Part shown: one piece after another, positions 53,356-64,000 of the stretch | Layout: the number at the start of each line of letters is the position of its first letter | How positions within the stretch are numbered: position 1 is the first letter of the stretch | Assembly (NCBI GenBank): GCA_034336665.1 | Contig: CM067566.1 | Coordinates: 27,124,330 to 27,188,329 of the forward strand | Source of the DNA: Luscinia megarhynchos | Taxonomy: Eukaryota > Chordata > Aves > Passeriformes > Turdidae | Reading direction: 5' to 3' | DNA: 64,000 nucleotides | Translations under genes and position numbers: made by a program | Notes under the pieces: model-generated | The model's database searches: none | Told to the model about the DNA's origin: nothing | Seen by the model: the letters and a program-made list of their open reading frames with translations, nothing else

Positions 53356-56300
53356 GCTTCAAACTTCAGAATCTGAGTTAGCCAAATAATGAATATTCTT
53401 ACTTTTGAAAGGCAGTGGATGTTCTAAATGCTTAAACTGAGACATTTAGGATTTTTCTTAAAACAGAATATTAAAATAAGGTTTTTTTAAAAAGAAAATT
53501 TTGATAACTGAAAGTGAATATGCAGGAAATTGGACCGGGCTTGTAACAAAAAATGTATTTCTTAAAGCAGCCCCCAAATCTAAACCTTTCTAGTAGGGAG
53601 AGAAGAAAATCAGACCAAAAAGCTTGACAAGTCTTTTTTTTTAATCTTCATTTCACCTTTGCAGTGCTGTATGGTTTAGGATAAAATATTGAGTTCATAA
53701 TTTAAAGCTTTAGAATATTGTAAATTCAGCATTTTCAGACAATAAAGTTGCTTGGCTCACAATGAAGCAGAAGGAAAATGGAAATAATAGGGGAAACACC
53801 TTAGGAAGTGCTTTGGCTTGGCTTTGTTTTTTGTCATTTTGTGAATCATCTTAATTCCCTTCAATCCTCCCTTCCAAATGAACAATAACTCCCACTCCCC
53901 AGGAATCCTGATATGTTTTTTTAAAATTAAATAAGATACAAGTGCAGAAAGAATTCTGGCACTAATAGTAGTTTTGTAAAAGTTGGTTCTACATCTGTGG
54001 TTCTAATTATTAGGAGATATTGAATTACAGAATTACGTATTAATTAAAATATAACACAGTGAAGGTGTGTGTATATATAAATTCACAAGTACGTTGTTGA
54101 ATGTAATGTAACACATAATAAAATTAATTTTTATCCCAAATAACAAATTAGGGAAACCACTTAATGCATCATAATTTTACAGACCAGCACTAGCCTTCCT
54201 AATCTCATTTCTGCAGCCCTTGTGTAAATATCAGCCTTTCAGCACCTGCTTAAAGAGCAACCTCACTGCACTGCCATGCCAAAGTGCCAGTGCTGGGAGA
54301 AGGGATTTCAGCAGGGAGAAATGCATGCCATGGGAGCAGAAGCATGCATGCAAGGTTTCACTGCGTGCTCCCCGGAGAGGTGCCAGATTTGCTTGAGGAC
54401 AGAGGCAGGAGCAGTGTGTGTGTCTATCACACACTTCAAAAGGGAGGTCTGTGAGGAGGTGCTGGAGTCAGCTCGGCCCCTGGGGAACGTGGGTTGCTCT
54501 CCTGTGTCCTTGTTTGTTGTTGTGTCTTGAAGAGCATCAGTGGTTTCACATCTGAGAGATTTAATCTGCTGGGGAAGGCTGGTGTCAAAATTTAAAGGAA
54601 TAAGCAGCAGCACCATCACAAGCAAACCTACAAATGGTGGCAAGACAAGGCTGCCTGGGGGCTGGAGCTGGGCAGGGCTCTAGCTGTGTTTAATCACTCA
54701 GGCTGTTATCTGGTGACCTTCACGTGTGCTGCTGTGTGTTTGCTTTGGTCTCTGTGCTCCATGGCTGGAGCTCCTGCTGAGTTCTGAATTCTGCCTCTGC
54801 TCCTCATGCCTGCAGGGACTGCACTGCCAGCTTTGCTCTCCTCACAGCTAATTGCAATTATTCTTGTCCGCTTGTCGCTTACAAGTTTCAACTCTCTCCT
54901 GTGATTTTAAGCCCAGAAGTTTTTGCTAACCTATCAGTCTGCAAACAAAGATGACATTTGGATACCTGTTTTATGCCCTTTCCTGAGTGCAACCGTGGTG
55001 GTTTTTTAAAGCTCCATTTGTAGGACCTTGCATTCTTGGTCTCAGTCAGCAGAAAGAAGGCAGCTTGGTCTTTTTTTCTAAACTAAATTATAAAATTGCA
55101 GGAAAAACTTGTTACAATGAGTTATCAAATTTCAATAAGCAACCTATGAAATGTCAATAAGTAAGCTATAAACCTGCAATAATTTATAATATTAAAAATA
55201 AACCAACAATACTTAGTAGTGCTGCATGGTAAGTAATAAGCTACATTGATTAGGATCATGTAGTGGTTACCATGATATGAGTATGATGTCAGACTTTTCC
55301 TAGAGAGGTAAGAAGCTGAAGACATTAATTTCTTCAAGAAACTTCTATTCTTTTTAACCTCTTGGTATATGGGGATGGGAAGCAGTCTTCTGTTTCATTA
55401 AAAAAGGAGAATAATTAAAACCTCAATAGCTGTTCCCAGGCTTCTCACAGAGTCATTTAAATCAGGAAAATACGGACTGATTATGCACGTGTTGGCACTC
55501 TGTAATCTTCTGGAACTGGTAACCAAAGAAAGTGAGTTATTTTCTTCTTTTTCTGTTCAAAGATTGCCCTCAAAAACATTCCAGTGATGTTTACCTTTGC
55601 TGTTTCTGTTAAACACTACCAGAGATCCCCTGTGAAGTGGGAAGCAGTTACAGATAGCTGCAAACAGCTGCAGGTGTGTGGCAGTCAGCTCTTGACTTCT
55701 GATGGAGGCTTCTAGAACAGGAACGAAAGGTCACCAAGATGCTGAAATACTCATGTGGTGAATCCATAGGTTTATGTAGCTGCATTTTGTGAGTTTTTGG
55801 ATTTAGTAGAAGAATGAATATCTTATGGCTTTGAGCTTCAGGAAAGTGTAGTGTTTTAATCATTGTTACTTTTGCATAAATCTTCTACCAGAGCTGTTAC
55901 TGCTGTGAAGTACAATGGCTTCCATTTGTGGGTCCTAGACATGGGTGAAGGTGGCAGCTACTTTGTCCTTTAATTTTGTTCCTTGTCAAGAGCCTCGTGA
56001 ACTAGTTAGAGAGACAATTTGTGCTTGGACAGAGGTCTGGCTCCTTGGTATTTTTTGTTGGGCTTTTTTAACCATTTCCAAGATCTGGAAGGTTGTTTGA
56101 TCAGTGATATTAAAACAATGTCAGAAGTAAATAGATTAACTTGCAGCTGCTTAGTTGGTTTAAAAAATAGGGAGGACAACCTCACTTGCACAAGGTGATG
56201 TACAAGAAAGGGATTATAAATTTTTTGTGGTCCCTTTGGTCCTTCATCATTCCCACAGATAAAGAAGTATGCTGGCTTTTCATGCAGTTGATAGCCATAT

Positions 56301-58086
56301 AATTTGGTGTGTGTGGTCAGACTGGGGAGAAAGCAGCGTGAAAGCACAGAGACTGGGCTTTAAAACAGCAGTTTGCCACTTCAGGTAATTTTTGAGGTAA
56401 GCCCTTGCTCTATGATGCTGAATCTGGATCCCTCTGATAAAAGGTATGTTGCTGTAAGGCTAGGAAACAGTGAAAGAATACAGTAGCATGACTTTTTTTT
56501 AAGCAGCAAGAAGGAGAGATTTATTGAAAAGTCACAGCACTGATATAAGGGAGATCGTGAAAAACAAAGTAGAAAAGACTCATTGGTCAGAGAAGGCAAC
56601 ACTTCTTTGAAAACATGCTTTGTGCAAAACACCATAGACACTCAGACGGCTCAGTTTTCTTTCTACCTTCCCTTGTTTTATCTCTGAGAAAGATCCCAGC
56701 CTGGGAAAGATCCAGGCTGGAGCTGAGAAAAGTCAACAGCCTGGGAAAAAACTAGATTATGTTTCTCCACGAGCCTTCAGCAGTGTCCACCATGGTATAT
56801 TTCTTTTACATATAGGCAAAATGATAAAGCAAACAATAAATGACATGACAGCTCTCTTACTTAAATGGCAGCAGTTCTGATAAAAATGCAAAGCAGGGGA
56901 CACCTGTCTGTCCTTGCACAGCCCCCCAGTCCAGCACAGGCAGCTGCTGGCCCAGGGTCCCTGTCCCTGGGGATGAGAAGACGTGAAGCGCCGCCGAGCG
57001 TGAGGAATGCCTCTGCTGGGATGGCCCTCGCAGGTCAGTGGCTTTTATCCTCCCCACAAAACGCTCTGCTAGGTCTGTAAAAGATTAAAAGGAGAAGCAG
57101 CCCTGTGCTGCACACAGATTTGCTTTCTTGTCAGCCAAACTTGTTGTCTCCAGCTGACCGACCGTGGCACTTTTGCTCTTTTTCCTGTTATTCTTGTAAC
57201 TTGTGTCTACTTTATTCTTTTCCCTTTTTCTGATGAGGAAATGCCTAAGATCTTGCCAGTGTGCTATATGTATGGCCTCATTCTTTAAGTTTTCATGCAG
57301 TTTAGTCTTATTTGACATGGACTTTTCTCAAAAAATAATTGGTGTTCTTGTTTTTCTTTTATCTCCTACAAGCTGCACTAATATCTTGCATCTCCCCTGG
57401 GATTCCAGTGTCATAATATTAAACTTTTTTTTTTAAATTAAGAGGCAAATAAATATCCTTCATTTGCCTTGCAAAATATTCCTTATTTTCTAAGTATTTA
57501 AAGGACTGATGTTCATCAACAGTCATTAATTCTGCCATACAAACTTATTCATTAGTATTTTCTATTTTCAATGTGTACATCTGTTCTGTGCCTGGGGAGA
57601 TGGGTTGGTCTAAACCCAAATTATTTTCTAAGGAACCATGGGACTGACAGTGAAACTTGGGTTCTTCCCAGTGTTTTAGAGTGTAAATAAACACTGTGCC
57701 TCACAGCAGCCTTCACAGCAACTAGCAAGGCCAATAGAAATACACATCTGTTTACAAAGGGGATATTTTCTCTTTGTTTTGTATGTAGCACATCTAGAGG
57801 AGGAATGCAAAACTGGTTCACAGTATGAAAAGAAATGTTTTCACTATGTAAGTTATTTGTTCTTTTGCGTCATGTGAAAACTCTTTGAAAGAGGGTGTGA
57901 TAAAGTAGTGCCTAAGGCAAATCTAACTCATTGATTTTCTCTCTACTGCCTGTATGTTTGCTCAGATATTGCTTAATGCATGAATACCATAATTAATAAC
58001 ATTGGCTTTTTAATATTCTAATGAATTATAGTTATAGTTAATACATGCTACCATGATTTGACACTACTTACTCTAGCACATTGTGA

Positions 58087-58212
58087 TCATAGAACCATAG
58101 AATGGTTTGGGTTTGAAAGGGACCTTCAGCATCATCCAGTTCCTGCCATCCAGGATCCATCCAGTTCCACTAAACCAGGCTGCTCATAGTCCTGTCCAAC
58201 CTGACCTTGATT
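58087..58212 (-). mobile_element. CR1 LINE 3' fragment (minus orientation), short
   Basis: ATCATAGAACCATAGAATGG followed by TTTGGGTTTGAAAGGGACCT is the CR1 3' terminus in reverse complement. The copy stops after about 125 bp (CCTGTCCAACCTGACCTTGA), with an internal small duplication of the ATCCAG phrase. Confidence 0.9.
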
Positions 58213-61200
58213 ATTATATCAGATAACTATTGTATCAGATATTATTACAGCATATGACTATTATATCAGATAGCAGATTGGTAGGGAAGAACATTTTGCT
58301 TTAGAAAAAAATAATTTTTCTCTATAAATTCTAATGTTTGCTAGAGAGATATGAGAATAGAGAAAATTCTATGTGTAGAGTATATGTAGAAAATAGCACT
58401 GAATATAGATAATAATATTTTTTCTTTACAATTTCTAAAGTATGTTAAAGGATACTAAATTCTCATCTTAATATTTCTTAATTCCAGGTCACATATAGTA
58501 TTTAGGACACAGGCTTGGCTTTAGTAATCTTAGACAATTGTCAAGATAAGGTATAATAGACCTGTCCCACAGAGGCATTAGTTAACATTGCTTTCTGCAA
58601 ATACTTTCCTGATCACCTACATAATTGCTGTGTCTTGTAAAAGACATGGGTGTGTATATATATATGAAAATATATCTGCACATCTGTTTAGGTGCATCTG
58701 TTGCTTAAAGCTCTTTTTTTTGTGTAATACAGGAAAATCTTTTCTGACAAGATTGATAAACTTCATTAAAAAATCAAGGAGACTGTACCTAATCAGATTT
58801 TACCCTTTTTTTCTCAAAAGTAGCAGATGATATTTTTGCTTCGTGTATCTTCTTCCTACATCTGTGTCTGTTTTTAATGATGAAGAGTTGAGTATAGCAA
58901 TAGTGTCATGCCAGTTATTGTCATAATTAAAAATAAGAAACAATATAGAAATATTTTCCGCCACAATGTAAACTATGTTTTCACTGCTAGCAAAGGGAAC
59001 AAGATAATTAATTAGGGATGCTAATCGTCAGAAGTGTTGGGTCCATTGAGACACTGCCAGTGAAGGAATTTGGACCTGTCATTCACACTGTCTAATTAAA
59101 ACACTTCTGGTTGAAGATCTTTGTTCTGCAGAGGAAGTACAGCAAACACAATGGGCTGTCCTGGTCTATCCAAAAAAGAGAATCTGGACAGGGCAGCTGG
59201 GGCAGTGTGAGGGATGCTCTGTGTCCTGTAGCCAGGCCCTCCAACTTCCTGCTCTCAATCTCTTCTCATTTGCTCTCTGAGATATTTGAGTTGGCTTTGA
59301 TGTTTGTATGCAGGTTCATATTCATTGCCAAATGGCATCCTTTCCTCTTGTGTGGAAAGTTTAACCCAGCCATTTACTTTTAGGAGCACAAGTGTTCCTT
59401 TTGCCCCTAACCCTGTCTGGGCTGAAAGCCATGGACATCTCGTTGGTGCTGGGATCTGTGTGCCCAGTGACTGGAAGGCATGCTCCTCTTCTTGCTTACT
59501 TTTGCAAGGCAGTGCTCTGCTTTCTCTCAGCTGGCAGATCTCCCATGGGCAAGAGCCTGGGAATGAGGTACTGGAGTAAGGAAGAGTAATTGTGGTGGTT
59601 GCTGACATTTGGAATTGAGAAAAGAGATTTCCAATGCATTACAAAGCACAGAATGATATAGAACTCTAGAACTCACCATATACAGAAGTGCTGGAATCTC
59701 CTGTGGGCTGTTTTCTAAACATTACCCTTTTTCCTCCTTATTAATGTAACCAGGAAGACTATTTTGATTTTTTTTTTTTTTTTTGTTAGTGGGATAGCAG
59801 TGGGCTTCTTGGAAAAGCCAAACTCTTATTAAAAAAAAAGGAAAAGTGAAATGATTTTCACATGAAATAGGTCTGCTCTTTCAGGCAAGTGGTGCATTTT
59901 TTTTCTGCACCTACTAATTGGTGAAGAATAATGCTCACCCAGATCTATCTTCTCCTGCTTCATAAAAAAGCTTTCAGAAAAGTGGGTGACAGTTTGATCT
60001 GAGAATACATTTTGAAGCTGATTAAATTGAAAAGTATCATGAATATTTTTTTATTTCTGTTTTTTTTATAGTTGTTGTTTTGTAGCTGATCTAGATTGCA
60101 TAAAATTTAAAGTACATACACTGTTTATCTTGTTTTTTCCTTTTCTTGCAGACAAAGCTTATCTATGTGTACATTCAAGAAAAGCAATACAAGTGATTTA
60201 ATGCCCAGTGGGGGATGGCAAATGACTCATGATATTAAGTCAACAGATGAGGAATATCAGGCAGGTCAAGGCCAAGCACTGGCAAATGCAGAACCAGGCT
60301 AAAGGCTTTTTTGTAATTTTGGCTTTTATGCACGTGTAATTTTAGACCAAGCAGTTAACAATTGCTCTTCTGCTTGATTATCTGTGAAAGTATATGCAGC
60401 AACATCTGTACTGCTTCATGTGGTAACTCAACAATTTGATTACATTGTTGAATGACTTTGTGCTTCTCAGCTTCTCAAAGAGATCTGTTGGTGTTGTATA
60501 ACGAGTTGAATTTCTCTAGAAGACATACATGAAAGCAGAGAGGATCCTGGAGATGTTCTCCATCCTAGGCTGTACATTTGTGTGTGTCTGTGCATGCCCA
60601 TGTTTTATATGCATGTTCTGGTAGTGTCCAGTCTGCCAGCACAGCCACTGATGGCAGGGAGGGTGGACCTGCATAGGGCCAGACCAGTAAAAAACCAGCC
60701 TTTTCTGGTCAGGGGATAACAAAGCTTCACTCAGACAACAATTCTGGGTTTGTAGATGAAGAGGGATCTGCTTCTTGCTAGGACTTGCAAGAAGTGATGT
60801 CTTAGTTATGACAGTCCAAACCACATGTTAAATTTATTGTCTAAAACTAAAAAGAGATCTCAGTGATATGCCTGGGAGCAAGAAATCATCTGAGCTATGC
60901 TGACTTTAAGCTGACTTTGTCTCTGTGAAGAGGAAGCAAAAAAAGAAACCAAATTCCTAGAAACTGTTCTCTTGTCTTGCCAAAGGATGCATGAGTTGAC
61001 TAAGCAAATATGGATGAAGGCAGAAAACTTGGAAAATCAGCTTTAACCATTAAACTCTAGAAGAGCATCAGAATTTTTGAAAGTTAGTCCCTAGCCCTCT
61101 CAGTAATTTCTGTGCAGAAACTGGCATCCCATCTTCCTATCTTCATAGCAAGCCTGGTATATTTTCCTGCCTATACAGTATCATGGCATATGTTAAGGGT

Positions 61201-64000
61201 CAGTGAGCTTTTGCATTGGGTTCTTATTGACAATAACAGTGATTTATTTATTTATTTTTCACTCAAAGATTTTCTGGTATTCAAGGATTCATTCAAATAT
61301 CTGTGCTTTAGGTAGATTTCTGAAGATCTCTTTCTACTCTGAAAAGGTTTGGAATGGCTCAATGGATTAGTGATGGTGCCTCCTATAAAAAGTGTGTTTT
61401 CACAGATATCCAGCATTGCTGGTCTGCTCAAACACTCCATTTCTACTTTTTAGTGCCTGAGACAACCATCTAAAGAATGTAATGAATCAGACAAAGGTGA
61501 AAAAAAAATGGTGCTAGATGACAAATGAGTCACAGAAGCTGCCCCTTGCACATGAAAATCCTTCAAAACTGTGGGGATAACCAGCACACTTTGTAACTTG
61601 CATCAGGAGCCATTACAGGTTTTATACGACATTTTTTGTGTTTAAATGATTTGCTATGCACACTAAAAATTAAGTGTGACACACTACAAAATTTGGAGTG
61701 CATGTGTAACCCAGCTCTCAAAGGAAAGTTTGCTCTCAAGCAGACCCAGTTTGCCCTGCGTGCTTTCCATCCACAGAAATAATTTCAAGTTGGCCCTTTG
61801 CAATCCAAGTTAACAAAATATAATGTCAGAAAACAGTTTTGTTGTTGAAAGCAGCTATTGTGCTGTGCTAGAAAAGAGACTAAATCAAGGCATTCTGGGG
61901 CACGAGACTGGGCTGTAGGACAAGACAGAATCTAAATAAATGCATTCTGTCACCCCAAGGACAAAGTCACAATGCCACTTGTATGGAGTGCAGGCTTGGG
62001 TAGCATATCAGTACAGGCATCTGAAACGTGCCACATAAAAATGATTTTTTTTGTTCTTGGTGGGCAACTAGGTTGTTCAAACAACTTTTGTTTGACTGAG
62101 CTTTCTAGAAGATTATCAGCCTTACTCAACAATTTACCAACATCGTTAGTTTTCTATCCTAATAAATGAGAGATATTTTTTCTTTTTTTGGTATAATGCT
62201 GCATTTCAAGTGCAGACTAACAGGCTGCTTTTCTACAAAAGAACTTTTGAAAAAGAAAGCACGCTGTCTGTTTTGCAGTGAACATGGTGTCTCAGAATTC
62301 AGTAGAAAATGCATGCTTGTGTGACAGAGAATAGGGAATTGTCATAATTGTCACCTTGTATGAAACAGAAATCATTTATCATGACTCAGATATGTGTTTC
62401 TGGGCTTTTTGCTGTCTTGATTTCAGCATGGCAAATGTTCATGAACTTTTCTTCTATCAGGGAAAATCCTTCTAATAAGTCTTTCTGTGTATTTAAAGGA
62501 ATAGGATAGAAATCTTCAGAAGGTTCAGAAGGTTCATTTAGTTAGGTTTTTCAGTACATTTCAAATTTTCTAGTGATTTTTTAAACTCAGAAAGCAGAAG
62601 ATATGAACTCAGTGTGTGGATACACTTTTGGTTAAGTCAGGAGCCTCTTCACCTATAGTTATTTAAAACATTAGGTTCCAAACTTTCATTTTAAAGATGT
62701 GATTTTTCTTTTCTGCATATTGTGATGTAAAATCTAATTCTATAATTCACATTATATGCATCAAAAGGTTTGTAGTACCTGCTAAAGAGAAATGATGTGT
62801 GGAAGTAAAGAAGGAAATGTAGAGTTGCTGGAGAAGATGAAAGATAGAAAGACTTTGTGTGTGAATTTTTAATATCCCATACAGTTCAGCTCGGTTCCTT
62901 TATGTGAGTCTTTTTGAAAACATCACCTTAACATGACACTACTTTCTTTTAAATATGTATTTTAATCCTGTCTCAGCTGCTATTATTCAGCCCTTAATAA
63001 GTCGTTTGTTCCTTATACATCAAAACCCTTTCAGTGATTATTTTGGCCAAGAGTCTCCTGCAGCACTCTCACACAGGAGTGCAATCTTGCAGGTGCAGCT
63101 GCAAGACTTTGTGGGAAAAGATTTGCAGCTGATTTGCAGCTGATGGCAATATATAGGGTGTCAGGACATTTTCAGTGAGTGCAACAAGGATGTTCCCTCT
63201 TCTTTTCAGTGAGCTGATGAACCTCCTTCTGCTGTCTGGGTGGGGAAGTTCACAGGGCTGCCACCTCTGTGCTCTCTGACTGCACCAGCCTGTTGTCAAG
63301 GTTTGGATGGTGCCAGAAGTTGGAAAGGTTGCTTCTGCTGCAGGAGTATAGACAGCACAGACGAGGGCAGGAGGAACTCTCACTGTGTCCGAGGTACAGC
63401 TGGCACAGCCTGGTAATAGAGTAAGGTCCCACTTTGCACAGAGTGCAGGATACTCCTTCTGATGAGAAGGTGCCTGGCAATGTTTGGGGTTTTTCGTAGA
63501 TTGGGAAAATCTGATATTTTTGTCTTGCTGTCTCGTCTGCAATTCATGATTGAAAACAATGTCAAGGCTCCAGTGGTCTGTCTACACTAGCACTACAATT
63601 GATGCTTCTGTTTGAGGGCATGGGGGGGTCAGCAACAGTGGATGCCTTTAGGGGAAAAGTAGGTCATAAAAGAATATATAGGTCAGATTTATTGGAATTT
63701 TTTCTTCTAAAAGTTTACATTTTGTGGATTCTTATACCAGCCTGCTAATACATCTCCCCATTTATGTTAAGGGTTGCTTAGTGTTTGTTGTTTTAGGCAG
63801 TATGTGCAAACAAGAAGTGTTCAGAGCACTGAAGCAGCTAATGTAACAAAAAGAGGTTGTAAAACAAGTAAATCTGGATAAAGGGGAAAAAAATCAATGG
63901 GTGTGTTTGGGGGGGGATCTCCAGATACAAATCTGTACTGTCTTGTATAATAGAGTTCTCTTCATATGAAGCACTATTTACATTATGAATAGCCTTTTCA

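Larger units (their letters stand above)
51597..64000 (+). other. Probable first intron of the downstream gene, right part
   Basis: AT-rich sequence with a TAA/CAA microsatellite (52896-52931), two CR1 fragments (53096-53355, 58087-58212), T- and A-runs (about 59768-59784), and no recognised coding exon. A strong pyrimidine tract and acceptor-like CTTGCAG ends at 60151 without a matching coding frame. The 63060-63560 stretch is more GC-rich and of unknown origin. Confidence 0.5.

Noticed and set aside
60130..60262. Strong acceptor-like pyrimidine tract and CAG at 60151, possible exon of the downstream gene
   Set aside because: The following frame stops after about 16 codons and there is no convincing donor. 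A non-coding 5' exon remains possible but unsupported.
63069..63542. 157-codon open frame on the minus strand, the longest non-repetitive unexplained one
   Set aside because: No recognised family, no supporting splice sites or promoter, and an amino-acid make-up consistent with chance in a less AT-rich patch. A protein search or RNA data could change this.
1..64000. CRISPR arrays, operons, bacterial mobile elements or a novel multi-gene defence-type system
   Set aside because: The window is vertebrate nuclear DNA with spliced genes and CR1/LTR repeats; nothing prokaryotic or cluster-like is present.

Overview
This is vertebrate nuclear DNA, most likely from a songbird (passerine). Genes are split into small exons with GT/AG introns. 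The interspersed repeats are mainly CR1 LINE 3' ends plus LTRs of the kind common in passerine genomes, and there are CpG-island promoters. All species and family calls come from recognition of sequence, not from a database search.

Layout, left to right. (1) 1-1830: the last two coding exons and 3' UTR of EXOC1 (exocyst subunit SEC3), + strand. (2) 1831-2860: a short intergenic gap with a CR1 fragment that runs into a CpG island. (3) About 2860-3440: CpG-island promoter and non-coding exon 1 of CEP135. (4) 8442-37080: the complete CEP135 coding sequence on the + strand. Twenty-five coding exons were resolved to the base from splice sites, reading phase and protein similarity. They join in frame to 1150 codons plus a stop, close to the roughly 1140 residues of the human protein. 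The introns carry CR1 fragments, a solo LTR flanked by an old direct duplication, and a probable ERV 3' remnant. (5) 37750-42950: intergenic DNA with a solo LTR and a perfect CTCF-type motif. (6) About 42950-44110: a second CpG island containing a G-rich 12/13-bp minisatellite and good + strand splice donors. By synteny with other amniotes (EXOC1, CEP135, CRACD) it is probably the promoter and first exon of CRACD (KIAA1211). (7) 44110-64000: no coding exon recognised, probably a large CRACD first intron, with several CR1 copies and a long (GGAA)n microsatellite.

EXOC1 acts in exocytic vesicle tethering and CEP135 in centriole assembly. They are neighbours by conserved synteny, not functional partners. 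I saw no sign of a novel multi-gene system. The most interesting items are regulatory or structural: the duplicated flanks of the LTR at 5.1-5.6 kb, the CTCF motif at 41.5 kb, the G-quadruplex-capable minisatellite at 43 kb, the (GGAA)n tract at 50.4 kb, and a CpG cluster over CEP135's penultimate exon with an apparently lengthened C-terminal tail.
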